Notes: generated from the letters alone by a model not told the origin. 26,229 bases of DNA from an uncultured beta proteobacterium (GCA_903944255.1 CAJARE010000235.1:1-26229); one strand, 5' to 3'; shown: positions 1-7,831, counted from the first letter of the stretch. Translations and numbers: made by a program.

Positions 1-597
1 CTTTCTGATTTGCTAGATGGAGATGTGATTTCAGTTGATGCGAATGGCGCCTTGAGCTTGGCTGATGCGATGCGTTTTTGTGGGTCAAAGCAAGCGAGTA
101 AATTAAGTTTTGCTGAGCAACTGGTGTCAGCAGATTTACCTTTGAGTGATTTTATAGCGCTGAAGCAAAAATCACTGATTCCTATTGGCCTAGATGAATC
201 GATCCATGGCTTAGTAGAGATCGAAGAATTTATACAAGCGAGGGCTTTTGATGGGGCAAGCTTGAAACTCATTAAAACAGGAGGCGTGCTCGAAGCAGTT
301 AAGGCTGCAACAGTTTTAAAGGCCAACCATCTAGGCATTAACTTGGCATGCAAAATTGCAGAGACATCTCTCTCGGGGGCTGCAACAGCTGCCATTGGTT
401 TTGCTCTTGGCGAGATCCCTTGGGGTTTTAGCATGTCAAATCAGTATCTGCAGTTTGATATTTGCACTCAAGCGCTAACAGCCAAAGAGGGGCACTTAGA
501 CGTGGCCCAACTGTCTGCTAGCGGCATTGGCATCAAGCCCGAAGAGAGTAGAGTGAAAGATGCCATTGCAAAAGCTTATGCCCTTATTCAATGTTAA
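1..597 (+). CDS. Enolase-superfamily (MR/MLE) enzyme, 3' part only
   Basis: The reading frame is open from base 1, so the gene begins upstream of the window; about 198 C-terminal residues are present. The visible part matches the C-terminal barrel domain of the mandelate racemase / muconate-lactonizing enzyme family. It has a DANGAL strand end (metal-ligand Asp), then PIGLDESIHG (ligand Glu/Asp), then SLKLIKTGG, whose lysine is the expected second catalytic base of the MLE subgroup. The final AETSLSGAATAAIG block also fits MLE-type cycloisomerases and epimerases. These enzymes abstract an alpha-proton from a carboxylate using Mg2+. The substrate cannot be read from this part; the lactonase and dehydrogenases next door suggest a sugar acid or lactone. 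The last 14 bases overlap the convergent dehydrogenase gene. Family call firm, exact reaction unknown. Confidence 0.85.
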   Translation, partial: LSDLLDGDVISVDANGALSLADAMRFCGSKQASKLSFAEQLVSADLPLSDFIALKQKSLIPIGLDESIHGLVEIEEFIQARAFDGASLKLIKTGGVLEAVKAATVLKANHLGINLACKIAETSLSGAATAAIGFALGEIPWGFSMSNQYLQFDICTQALTAKEGHLDVAQLSASGIGIKPEESRVKDAIAKAYALIQC

Positions 598-1522
598 GGA
601 CATCAAACGCTGCTTTTAATCTTCTGGAGTAAGAGTCAGATACCTTAGCGATTTCTTCAGGTGTCCATTTTCTAAAGCCTTCACCAGCTTTCATTCCTGT
701 TTTCCCTTCTTTCATTAATTGCTCTACCTTAGGAGGCAAGAATGCGGTGTTAGAAAGAGAGGGGTAAATTTCTCTTGCGGCATTGGCCATTCCATCCCAT
801 CCAGAAATTTCTTTTTGGGTCATTGGCCCAACCGCAGCATAGCGAAATCCAAAGCTGTATCGCACTGCATCATCAATATCATCCGGAGTGGCGATACCTT
901 CTTGCACCAAAGACAGAGCTTCCCTCATCAGGGCATGTTGAATGCGGTTAGCTAAAAACCCAGGAATATCTTTTTTAACCAAAACCGGTTTTTTGCTAAT
1001 GCTTTTGTAAAGTTCGCAAGCTTGTTGAGCAAATGGCAATGCTGTTTTTTGACCCATCACAATTTCAACCAAGGGCACAACTTCAGCAGGCATAAAGTAA
1101 TGCGCGCCCATCATACGCTCAGCTGTATTAAGGCCTTCTGCAATTTTGCTGATCGGAAAGCCAGAACTATTACTGCCAATCGGAATATGAGCAGGAAGCA
1201 CCTGATCTAAGTATGCAAACACTTGTTGCTTGAGCTCTAGATTTTCTGCCACAGTCTCGATGACCCAAATGCACTGATCCCAGTTAGACCATTCTTCCAA
1301 TAGGCTGATGGACTGTTCAAGCTTGATTGTTGTTATCTCTTTTTGAGCATTCTCACCGACCAAGCCAATCTTGCAAGCTAGAGCGATTGCCTTGTCTAAG
1401 CACGCATCAGCCTTTTCTTTGGTTCTGCCCAAAATGACGACTGGGATGCTTTGCGCAATAAATCCTGCGGCAATACCCGCAGCCATGATTCCGGTGCCAA
1501 TAACGGCGATATAGTTCATCAT
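584..1522 (-). CDS. 3-hydroxyacyl-CoA dehydrogenase family protein (NAD-dependent)
   Basis: A 312-residue protein with an N-terminal Rossmann fold (VIGTGIMAAGIAAG, residues 7-20), an Arg after beta-2 (LGRTKEK), the VIETVAE strand around residue 90, SNSSG (Ser119), GAHYFMPAEVVPLVEIV (His141, Glu153) and DIPGFLANRI (Asn192). These are the catalytic Ser/His/Glu/Asn positions of the 3-hydroxyacyl-CoA dehydrogenase family. The single-domain length fits 3-hydroxybutyryl-CoA, L-carnitine or L-gulonate 3-dehydrogenases, and the neighbouring lactonase makes a non-CoA substrate such as a sugar acid plausible. The gene is divergent from the SMP-30 gene and overlaps the enolase-superfamily gene at its 3' end. 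An AGG lies about 10 nt before the tandem ATGATG start, so initiation at either ATG is possible. Confidence 0.88.
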   Translation of the reverse strand: MMNYIAVIGTGIMAAGIAAGFIAQSIPVVILGRTKEKADACLDKAIALACKIGLVGENAQKEITTIKLEQSISLLEEWSNWDQCIWVIETVAENLELKQQVFAYLDQVLPAHIPIGSNSSGFPISKIAEGLNTAERMMGAHYFMPAEVVPLVEIVMGQKTALPFAQQACELYKSISKKPVLVKKDIPGFLANRIQHALMREALSLVQEGIATPDDIDDAVRYSFGFRYAAVGPMTQKEISGWDGMANAAREIYPSLSNTAFLPPKVEQLMKEGKTGMKAGEGFRKWTPEEIAKVSDSYSRRLKAAFDVLNIE

Positions 1523-1556
1523 TATTTAAACCTATATGGATAAGTGAAAGCATTTT

Positions 1557-1577
1557 ATATTGATATAGAATCAATAT
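1557..1577. promoter_or_regulatory. Inverted repeat in divergent promoter region, candidate GntR operator
   Basis: A perfect inverted repeat ATATTGAT-N5-ATCAATAT sits in the 140-bp AT-rich gap between the divergent dehydrogenase (start 1522) and lactonase (start 1663) genes. The N5 spacer with the right arm's first bases contains a TAGAAT-like hexamer. Its position suits an operator controlling both directions. The GntR/UTRA regulator encoded at 2582 is the obvious candidate ligand-binding protein, but that link is inferred. The rest of the gap is AT-rich and shows no other strong structure. Confidence 0.45.
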
Positions 1578-1662
1578 TTACTTAAGATTATCATTAATTA
1601 TGTTTTAATAGTTAAACAATAAATATAACTTGTACGGATAACTTTGATAGGAGCCCTGATTT

Positions 1663-2595
1663 ATGACCATGCATAACCCCTTCCAGCCAGTTGAGAAAAT
1701 TAAAGCCGAAGTTTTTATGTCGATGCCGGATAAATTTAGAAAAAAATCACGCACCGGCTGGTCTGATCCAAATCGCCAGGGTGCTGAAGTCGAGTGCTTT
1801 TTGGAAGGCCCTTCATTCGACCGCGAAGGCAATTTATGGTTTGTCGATATTCCTTTTGGCCGAATTTTTAGAATTACACCAAAAGGTGATTGGGAGCTCA
1901 TCACACAATATGATGGCTGGCCTAATGGCTTGAAGTTTCACAAAGATGGCCGCGCATTTATTTGTGATTACAAAATGGGTTTGATTACCTTAGATCCCAA
2001 GACAGGAAAAATAGAAACTGTTTTAGGGTCGATGTATAGCGAGAACTTTAAAGGCCTCAATGATTTACATTTTGCTGCTAATGGCGATTTATATTTCACT
2101 GACCAAGGACAGACTGGTATTGCTGATCCGACAGGCCGTGTGTTTCGATTGCGCGCCAATGGTCAACTGGATCGTTTGTGTTTAAACGTACCTAGTCCAA
2201 ATGGAATTACTTTAAATACTCAAGAGAAGCATGTATTTGTGGCAGCAACTCGCTCGCAACAAATCTGGAGATTGCCATTGATGGCTGATGGTTCGGTTTC
2301 TAAAACTGGTGTTGCTATTCAGTTAACAGGCGGTGTAGCAGGGCCCGATGGTATTGAGATGGATTCGGAAAATGGTTTGTTGGTTTGCCATTTGGGTATT
2401 GGTATCTGGAGATTTGATAATAATATGTTGCCTACTCATCTGATCTATTCAGATAATCCACACCATCACCATTTAGCCAATATGTGCTTTGGCGGGCCGG
2501 ATGGCAAGGACCTTTACATTACAGAATCCTTATCGGGAGATATCTTAAAAGCACGCCTTCCAGTCGCTGGCAAGAAGATGTTTGGATTATCTTAA
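1663..2595 (+). CDS. SMP-30/gluconolactonase/LRE family lactonase
   Basis: A 310-residue six-bladed propeller protein of the SMP-30/gluconolactonase family. Likely metal ligands are Glu48 (FLEGPSFD), Asn180 (VPSPNGITLN) and Asp229 (VAGPDGIEMD), with the supporting GLNDLHF and LYFTDQG motifs between them. Members hydrolyse sugar lactones or related cyclic esters. No signal peptide is visible, so it is probably cytoplasmic. The ATG is preceded by GATAGGAG at a good distance; a second ATG two codons later is also possible. It is the first gene of a run continuing into gntR, the Ldh2-type dehydrogenase and a Bug protein, which suggests lactone opening inside a sugar-acid pathway. Family clear, substrate unknown. 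Confidence 0.9.
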   Translation: MTMHNPFQPVEKIKAEVFMSMPDKFRKKSRTGWSDPNRQGAEVECFLEGPSFDREGNLWFVDIPFGRIFRITPKGDWELITQYDGWPNGLKFHKDGRAFICDYKMGLITLDPKTGKIETVLGSMYSENFKGLNDLHFAANGDLYFTDQGQTGIADPTGRVFRLRANGQLDRLCLNVPSPNGITLNTQEKHVFVAATRSQQIWRLPLMADGSVSKTGVAIQLTGGVAGPDGIEMDSENGLLVCHLGIGIWRFDNNMLPTHLIYSDNPHHHHLANMCFGGPDGKDLYITESLSGDILKARLPVAGKKMFGLS

Positions 2596-3331
2596 ATTGA
2601 CTGAGCGTTTGCCCTTATATAAATCTTTAGCTAATACCTTAGAGCAGCGGATTTATAACGGTGATTGGCCTGTGGGGTCTGCCTTGCCAACAGAGGCAGA
2701 CCTTTGCAAAAATTTTCAAGCTAGCCGCCATACTTTAAGACATGCTTTGCAAATCTTGGAGGCGAATGGCTTGATATTCCGGCGCCAAGGCGCACCTACT
2801 CAAATTATTTCCAGGAAAAAGTTAAGGCGCTTTACACAAAGCTTTAACTCCCCAGTGGATATATTGAGTTATCCAAGAGATACCTATCGAGTGAACTTAG
2901 TAGAGGAGTACATTGAACTAGATCAGGCGCAAAGCGATGCAATTAGTGGTCCTGTCGGCTCCTCTTGGTATCACATTGGGGGCATTCGTAAGCGTCTCGA
3001 GACAGAAGAAATCATTGCCTGGTCAGATATTTATATCTTGCCGCAATTTGCCGCACTGACTACCGATCCTGAACATCCGCAAGTGATGGTATTCGAGCAA
3101 ATTGAAAAAAAGTATGGCGCAAGAATTGAGCGTGCAGAGTTAGATGTTTATGTTCTTGGGGCGACTCCTGCAATCGCAGAGCATTTAAAGCTGAAGTCTG
3201 GCGATCCTTGTTTGGTGATTATTAGGCGGTATTTTGATGATCAAGATAAACTTTTTGAAGTGACCATGACATATCACCCAGAAGGTAAGTATGTTTACAG
3301 TATGGAATTTAGGGCAAGCACGGAGGTTTAA
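2582..3331 (+). CDS. GntR family transcriptional regulator (HutC/UTRA type)
   Basis: A 249-residue regulator with an N-terminal winged helix (about residues 10-76: PLYKSLANTLEQRI, PTEADLCKNF, SRHTLRHALQILEANGLIFRRQG) followed by a UTRA ligand-binding domain (about 95-245: VNLVEEYIELD, VFEQIEKKYG, DPCLVIIRRYFD, FEVTMTYHPEGKYVY). UTRA domains bind the pathway substrate or a phosphorylated or acidic metabolite. The frame opens with TTG at 2582, overlapping the lactonase stop by 14 nt; another TTG at 2597 lies one base after that stop. No ATG is available upstream of the HTH, so translation is probably coupled to the lactonase. It likely controls this cluster and itself, perhaps through the inverted repeat at 1557-1577. 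Confidence 0.9.
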   Translation: MDYLKLTERLPLYKSLANTLEQRIYNGDWPVGSALPTEADLCKNFQASRHTLRHALQILEANGLIFRRQGAPTQIISRKKLRRFTQSFNSPVDILSYPRDTYRVNLVEEYIELDQAQSDAISGPVGSSWYHIGGIRKRLETEEIIAWSDIYILPQFAALTTDPEHPQVMVFEQIEKKYGARIERAELDVYVLGATPAIAEHLKLKSGDPCLVIIRRYFDDQDKLFEVTMTYHPEGKYVYSMEFRASTEV

Positions 3332-3337
3332 GTTCTG

Positions 3338-4396
3338 ATGGGCAATCTGAAATACCTATCGATCGGTGATGCTGAAAACTTTATTGCAGCGATCCTTTGC
3401 GCAGTGAAGGTTCCAGCTGCTGATGCCAAAATAGTTGCGCAGCTGATGATCAAGTCTGATTTGGTAGGCGCTGACGGGCATGGAATTTTTCGTTTACCTG
3501 CTTACCTCAAAAGAATTCGTGCGGGTGGAGTGAATCTCAATCCCAATATTCGTGTTGAACGTGAGCAGGGGGCTACTGCACTGATTAATGGTGACAATGG
3601 CTTGGGCCACCTAGTCATGAATAGGGCTGTCGAAGTCGCGATTGAAAAAGTCAAAGAGCATAGTGTGTGTTGGGTAGGTAGTCACTATGGAAATCACTCT
3701 GGAGCGGCATCTGTTTATGTCCGTAAATTAGCCGAGCAGGGTTACATTGGGATTTATATGGCTGTAGGAAATGCCAATCACATGGCTCCTTGGGGTGGAA
3801 TCGACTTACTTTTATCCACCAATCCGATTGCAATTGCAGTGCCAGCTGGTGACACCCCTATGGTATTGCTTGATATTGCAACTACTGTTGCGGCTTACGG
3901 AAAGGTGAAGTTAGCCGCTCAAAAAGGCGAATCGATGCCAAATGATTGGATGATTGATCGTCAAGGTCAGCCTATTACTGATCCAAAGAGATCTGCCGAG
4001 GGCTCACTATTGCCGATTGGTGGCTATAAAGGGTATGGTTTAGCAGTCATGATTGGCTTACTAGCTGGGGCGCTTAATAATGCTGCAGTCGGTAAGGGTA
4101 CTATTGACTTTAATGCTCACCATGATCTGATGACGAATACTGGGCAAACCATCATTGCAGTAGATCCCAGTGCATTTGGTGATAAACAGGAGTTTATTGC
4201 TAGAGTGATAGCCCTAGTAGATGATTTGAAGAGCTCCTCTACTTTGCCAGGTGTAAAAGAAGTTCGAGTACCAGGAGAAGGTGCCGCAAGAGTGATGGCT
4301 GAAAGAATGCATCAAGGTATTCCGCTTACTCCAGAGTTGTTAGATGCCTTAAATATCTGTGCCAAGGAGTGTGGAGTAGCATTATTAAGTATTTAA
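3338..4396 (+). CDS. Ldh2/malate-lactate dehydrogenase family oxidoreductase
   Basis: A 352-residue protein of the Ldh2 family (malate/L-lactate/sulfolactate/ureidoglycolate/2,3-diketogulonate dehydrogenases), whose fold differs from classical LDH. Visible landmarks are GADGHGIFRLPAYL (His48, putative catalytic), SHYGNHSGAA (115-124), NANHMAPWGG (145-154, NAD(P) binding), LLDIATTVAAYGKV, and LLPIGGYKGYGLAV. Length is normal. The reaction is NAD(P)-dependent interconversion of a 2-hydroxy acid and a 2-keto acid. A strong GGAGG lies before the ATG, which is 6 nt after the gntR stop, so it is in the same operon. With the lactonase and Bug protein it supports oxidation of an imported hydroxy acid. 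The substrate cannot be told from the sequence. Confidence 0.9.
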   Translation: MGNLKYLSIGDAENFIAAILCAVKVPAADAKIVAQLMIKSDLVGADGHGIFRLPAYLKRIRAGGVNLNPNIRVEREQGATALINGDNGLGHLVMNRAVEVAIEKVKEHSVCWVGSHYGNHSGAASVYVRKLAEQGYIGIYMAVGNANHMAPWGGIDLLLSTNPIAIAVPAGDTPMVLLDIATTVAAYGKVKLAAQKGESMPNDWMIDRQGQPITDPKRSAEGSLLPIGGYKGYGLAVMIGLLAGALNNAAVGKGTIDFNAHHDLMTNTGQTIIAVDPSAFGDKQEFIARVIALVDDLKSSSTLPGVKEVRVPGEGAARVMAERMHQGIPLTPELLDALNICAKECGVALLSI

Positions 4397-4415
4397 ATTT
4401 TATGGAGGAGACGAT

Positions 4416-5384
4416 ATGTTTAAGAAAATAATAAAGAACATGGCATTTAGTGTTGTGGTGTTACCAGTGCTGATAGGCTCTGCAGTAGCTTATCCAGATA
4501 AGGCCATCAAGATGATGGTTGGTTATGCCCCAGGTAGCTCAACGGATATTGTGGGCAGAATGATTGCCAATGATCTCAGTATTGCTTTAAAGCAACCAGT
4601 GATTGTCGAAAATCGTGGTGGTGCAGCTGGTAGTTTGGCTGCTGATGCAGTTGCAAAAAGTGCTCCTGATGGGTACACCATTTTGTTTGCACAAAATGGC
4701 CTGGCAATTAATGTAGCGGCCAATCCAAAATTACCCTTCAACGGGCAAAAAGACTTACTGCCAGTAGTTGGAGTTGCTGCAACCCCCCATATTCTGATTG
4801 TGAATAACAACTCTAAAGCAAAAAATGTTGCAGATCTGATCGCGTTGCTCAAAGCAGATCCTGGAAAATTAAGCTTTGGTTCATCTGGGATTGGTAACTC
4901 AGATCATATGGCTGGCGAATTATTTTTGGCGACGACAGGTTTGCAAGCTATTCACATTCCTTACAAAGGTGGCTCACCAGCTGCAACTGATTTAGCTGGC
5001 GGACAAATTGACTTTTACTTTGCTGGGATGCCAGTAGGACTTCCTTTATATAAGGGCGATAAGGTCCGCGCCTTAGCAGTGACCAGTAAAAATCGTTTTA
5101 GCGGTGCACCTGAGTTACCAACCATGCAAGAGGCCAGTGTAAAAGGTTATGAAATGGCGCTCTGGCAAGGTGTTTTTGTGCCTGCAGGTACGCCAGCTGC
5201 TATTATCCAGACGCTGAATAATACGATTCTTAAAATTCTTGATACTCCTGAGATGAAAGAACGCTTTGTGAAGGCAGGAGTTCAGGTTGCCCCTATGAAT
5301 ACCCAGCAATTTACCGACTTGTATAACTCTGATATCGCACGCTGGAAAGTGGTGATAGAAAAAGCAAAGATCAAGTTAGATTGA
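4416..5384 (+). CDS. Bug/TctC family periplasmic solute-binding protein (first of three)
   Basis: A 322-residue exported binding protein. Residues 1-25 form a signal peptide ending in AVA, followed directly by YPDKAIKMMVGYAPGSSTDIVGRM, the typical Bug opening. Other family marks are VENRGGAAG, PDGYTILF, FGSSGIGNSDHMAGEL, HIPYKGGSPAATDLAGGQID and a C-terminal LYNSDIARWKVVIEKA. Bug proteins bind small carboxylates for tripartite tricarboxylate transporters or act as sensors. No TctA or TctB membrane gene occurs here, so it must work with a transporter elsewhere or act differently. GGAGGAG precedes the ATG. It is the last gene of the region 1 operon and is followed by a strong terminator at 5406-5440. 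Confidence 0.92.
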   Translation: MFKKIIKNMAFSVVVLPVLIGSAVAYPDKAIKMMVGYAPGSSTDIVGRMIANDLSIALKQPVIVENRGGAAGSLAADAVAKSAPDGYTILFAQNGLAINVAANPKLPFNGQKDLLPVVGVAATPHILIVNNNSKAKNVADLIALLKADPGKLSFGSSGIGNSDHMAGELFLATTGLQAIHIPYKGGSPAATDLAGGQIDFYFAGMPVGLPLYKGDKVRALAVTSKNRFSGAPELPTMQEASVKGYEMALWQGVFVPAGTPAAIIQTLNNTILKILDTPEMKERFVKAGVQVAPMNTQQFTDLYNSDIARWKVVIEKAKIKLD

Positions 5385-5400
5385 GCTAGTGAGAGTTTTT

Positions 5401-6102
5401 CTATGCGCTGAGGTCAAACACTAGTACCTCAGCGTTTTTTCCTTCGCTGATTGATATATTGCTTTCATCCTCAATGAGGAGGGCATCTCCTCCTGAAAGT
5501 ATTTGCCCATTGATTTTGAGCGAGCCACGAATCAAATGCACATAGGCTTTGCGTTTTGGATCTAGGGCAAGTTCTGCAGTTTGTGTTCCCTCAAAGAGGC
5601 CCACGTACAAGTTGGCATCTGCATGAATTTTGACTGAGTGAGCTTGTCCATTTGGAGAGGCTATTAAACACAATTTACCCTGCTTATCAGCTGGGGGAAT
5701 TGTTTTTTGTTCATAACTAGGTTGAACTTCTAAAGTGTTGGGTTCAATCCAAATTTGCAAGAAATGGGTTGTTTGATCTTTGGCATGGTTGAACTCACTA
5801 TGTGTTACTCCAGTGCCGGCACTCATGCGTTGCACATCACCCGGTGGAATGCCTTTAATGTTGCCCATACTATCTTCATGGGCTAGCTCACCAGACAACA
5901 CATAGCTGATGATTTCCATATTGCGGTGACCGTGTTTTCCAAATCCCTGTCCAGCAGCAACTTGATCTTCATTGATGACTCTGAGATTTCCCCATCCCAT
6001 AAAGCGAGGATCATGATATCCAGCAAAGGAAAAGGAGTGATAGCTTTTGAGCCAACCATGGTCGGCATAGCCTCTTGCTGAAGATTGTCTAAGTAATTGC
6101 AT
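5401..6102 (-). CDS. Pirin family protein (YhaK/quercetin 2,3-dioxygenase-like)
   Basis: A 233-residue bicupin of the pirin family. The four expected metal ligands are His57 and His59 (GKHGHRNMEI), His101 and Glu103 (GTGVTHSEFN). The N-terminal SFSFAGYHDPRFMGWGNLRVINED and the PGDVQRMSAG strand are also characteristic. Bacterial pirins oxidise flavonols such as quercetin in vitro, and some act as redox-sensing cofactors; the physiological substrate is unclear. It lies downstream of the flavocytochrome c genes on the same strand, but a terminator (6137-6172) separates them. It has its own promoter (TTGCAA, 16-bp spacer, TATACT) only 9 nt before the ATG. Its last codons overlap a terminator belonging to the convergent Bug gene. 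Confidence 0.92.
   Translation of the reverse strand: MQLLRQSSARGYADHGWLKSYHSFSFAGYHDPRFMGWGNLRVINEDQVAAGQGFGKHGHRNMEIISYVLSGELAHEDSMGNIKGIPPGDVQRMSAGTGVTHSEFNHAKDQTTHFLQIWIEPNTLEVQPSYEQKTIPPADKQGKLCLIASPNGQAHSVKIHADANLYVGLFEGTQTAELALDPKRKAYVHLIRGSLKINGQILSGGDALLIEDESNISISEGKNAEVLVFDLSA
5406..5440 (+). terminator. Rho-independent terminator of the first Bug gene, inside the 3' end of the pirin gene
   Basis: The stem CGCTGAGGT (5406-5414) pairs perfectly with ACCTCAGCG (5426-5434), with an 11-nt loop and TTTTTT directly after (5435-5440). The U-tract exists only on the plus strand, so it ends plus-strand transcription from region 1. It lies wholly within the last codons of the convergent pirin CDS. 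Confidence 0.85.
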
Positions 6103-6139
6103 TGTTGTCTCAGTATATTTCGCTCATAACATGTTGCAA
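6103..6139 (-). promoter_or_regulatory. Promoter of the pirin gene, giving a leader of only a few nt
   Basis: On the minus strand, TTGCAA (6139-6134) is followed by a 16-bp spacer and TATACT (6117-6112). The hexamer ends 9 nt before the pirin ATG, so transcription should start only 2-4 nt upstream of the codon. No Shine-Dalgarno sequence is present. Confidence 0.6.
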
Positions 6140-6172
6140 TTAAAAAGAGGCTTGAAAGCCTCTTTTTAATTG
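6137..6172 (-). terminator. Bidirectional-looking terminator after the flavocytochrome c genes
   Basis: A long perfect hairpin: an AT-rich arm ending AAAAAGAGGC, loop TTGAAA, then GCCTCTTTTT and the complementary arm, with at least 14 paired bases on each side. The A/T flanks give U-rich ends in both directions. It lies between the flavoprotein stop (6189) and the pirin start (6102) and should end the fcc transcript. The left arm overlaps the pirin -35 region. Confidence 0.88.
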
Positions 6173-6188
6173 GAGAGCTTTGTTTAGA

Positions 6189-7463
6189 TTAAGCCAAGCT
6201 ATCAGCCCAAATATTACGCGCCCAGCCCCAAGCATAAATGCCTTCGAGTACTGAAGGTGCTGGAGATAATCCACCAGATCCTGGAACAGTCTTAAAGGTT
6301 TTCTCGGCAGCGTTGTATTGATGAACGCTTGCTACGTGAACCACTTCTTTGCTATTGACAAAGCTATAGCAGGTATTTGTCAGTACAGGAGCAGGATTGA
6401 CTTCCCAGCCACTCAGCTCAGCCACAATTGCTGCTGCTGCTACCTTGGCATGTGAATTTGCCATATGGCCTGACTTGGGCATTGCAGGTGCAATTTGAAT
6501 GGAATCACCCAGGACGTGAATATCCTTTTGTGCTGTGGACTCAAAGTTGAGGAAGTTGACATTCACCCAGCGTCCATTGGAATTAGCTAAACCCGTTTTG
6601 ACAGCAATTTCTCCGGCACTCATCGCTGGCAAGATGTTTAATACATCGCCTTTGAAATCATCTTGAACTTCTAATTTCACCGTTTTTGTTTTGGCATCGA
6701 CTGCAATGACATTATGTTTTGGTAAGTACTCAATCATTCCAGGGTACTGTTCAGCCCATACCTTTTTAAACAGTGCGCCTTTAGATGTCACATCTTGATT
6801 TGCATCCAAAACGATTACTTTTGATTTGGGTTTATTTTGCTTAAAATAACTGGCCACTTGGCAAGCGCGCTCATAGGGACCAGGAGGGCAGCGATAGGGT
6901 GCTTCAGGAACACTGAGAATATAGGTTCCACCATCCCGAATGCTAGCTAATTGCTTATGCAGTGCTACCGTTTCAGCGCCAGCCTTCCATGCTTGCAGTG
7001 TCACGCCAGCCTTGTTCGCCTCTGCCAGGCCCTCAACAGTATTCGTCATGAGGGTGACGCCTGGAGAAACGACCACTTTATCGTAGCGCAAGGTTTTTCC
7101 TGAAGCGAGTTTTACTGTCTTCTTATCCGTATCGATGCTGGCAACGCTATCTTGGATCATTTTGATGCCATGACGCTTGCTCAGATTACTATAGGAGGTA
7201 GTCAATTCAGATAAGTTGCGTGAGCCGCCAATGACTAGGTTAGACATTGGGCAGGAGATAAAAGAGGGATTAGGTTCAATCAGAGTCACGCTGGCAGTAT
7301 TGTTAGAGAACAAGCGCAAGTATTTTGCGGCTGTAGCGCCACCATAACCTCCACCAATTACCAAGATTTCTGCTTTTTGCAAATTGGCACGAGCTTGGGT
7401 TGAGAAACCAGTAACTAAGCCGAGTGCTGCAGCACTTTGACCAATAAAATGTCGACGATCCAT
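6189..7463 (-). CDS. fccB: Flavocytochrome c sulfide dehydrogenase, flavoprotein subunit (FccB/SoxF-like)
   Basis: A 424-residue FAD-dependent oxidoreductase with a twin-arginine signal (MDRRHFIGQSAAALG, cleavage near residue 26). It then has the FAD dinucleotide motif ILVIGGGYGG (33-42), SCPMSNLVIGG (Cys71), YRCPPGPYERAC (Cys192, Cys201), the second FAD motif VLGDSIQIAPAMPKSGHMANSHAK (318-340) and a C-terminal TNTCYSFV (Cys365). Cys192 and Cys365 match the redox-active disulfide of flavocytochrome c sulfide dehydrogenase. The enzyme oxidises sulfide to sulfur or polysulfide in the periplasm and passes electrons to its cytochrome partner. That partner is encoded 13 nt upstream on the same strand, an arrangement supporting the call over sulfide:quinone reductase. 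A TAGGAA ribosome site precedes the ATG. Confidence 0.9.
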   Translation of the reverse strand: MDRRHFIGQSAAALGLVTGFSTQARANLQKAEILVIGGGYGGATAAKYLRLFSNNTASVTLIEPNPSFISCPMSNLVIGGSRNLSELTTSYSNLSKRHGIKMIQDSVASIDTDKKTVKLASGKTLRYDKVVVSPGVTLMTNTVEGLAEANKAGVTLQAWKAGAETVALHKQLASIRDGGTYILSVPEAPYRCPPGPYERACQVASYFKQNKPKSKVIVLDANQDVTSKGALFKKVWAEQYPGMIEYLPKHNVIAVDAKTKTVKLEVQDDFKGDVLNILPAMSAGEIAVKTGLANSNGRWVNVNFLNFESTAQKDIHVLGDSIQIAPAMPKSGHMANSHAKVAAAAIVAELSGWEVNPAPVLTNTCYSFVNSKEVVHVASVHQYNAAEKTFKTVPGSGGLSPAPSVLEGIYAWGWARNIWADSLA

Positions 7464-7476
7464 GATGGGTTCCTAT

Positions 7477-7809
7477 TTATCTTTTGCCAAGTTGATTGGC
7501 GATGGTTTCGAGTTGTTCATCCGTATAGCCTTTAGCGAGTTGCGGCATGATCGTGCCCTCTAAAGCTCCAGATTTATATCCCTTTAACTTCTCCAGAATT
7601 TGCCCACTGGTAAGGTTATTGATGAGGGGCATCCCGCCATCAACTACTCCCTTACCATCTGTACCATGACAGTTAGCACAAGTGGCTGCCAAACCTCGTT
7701 TGTAAAGATCGCTAGCAGCAGCGTTTTGCGCTAAAGCAGCACTACTCCAGTGGACAAGACCAAGGATGGCCGAAGCTAGTATTGATGCTTTGAGGTATTT
7801 TGCCCGCAT
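7477..7809 (-). CDS. Small monohaem class I cytochrome c, partner of FccB (FccA/SoxE-like)
   Basis: A 110-residue exported cytochrome: signal peptide 1-27 (ending ALA), one haem site CANCH at 44-48, and a probable axial Met88 in EGTIMPQLAKGY. The start was placed at 7809 (MRAKYLKAS) because GGAG at 7822-7819 lies 9 nt before it; the upstream in-frame ATG at 7824 overlaps that GGAG and has no ribosome site of its own. Directly upstream of fccB, it is the likely electron acceptor of sulfide oxidation. Dihaem FccA proteins of phototrophs are about twice as long, so this is the short monohaem version. Cytochrome identity is certain; the pairing rests on adjacency. Confidence 0.88.
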   Translation of the reverse strand: MRAKYLKASILASAILGLVHWSSAALAQNAAASDLYKRGLAATCANCHGTDGKGVVDGGMPLINNLTSGQILEKLKGYKSGALEGTIMPQLAKGYTDEQLETIANQLGKR

Positions 7810-7831
7810 AGGAACAATCTCCATTTCGTAT

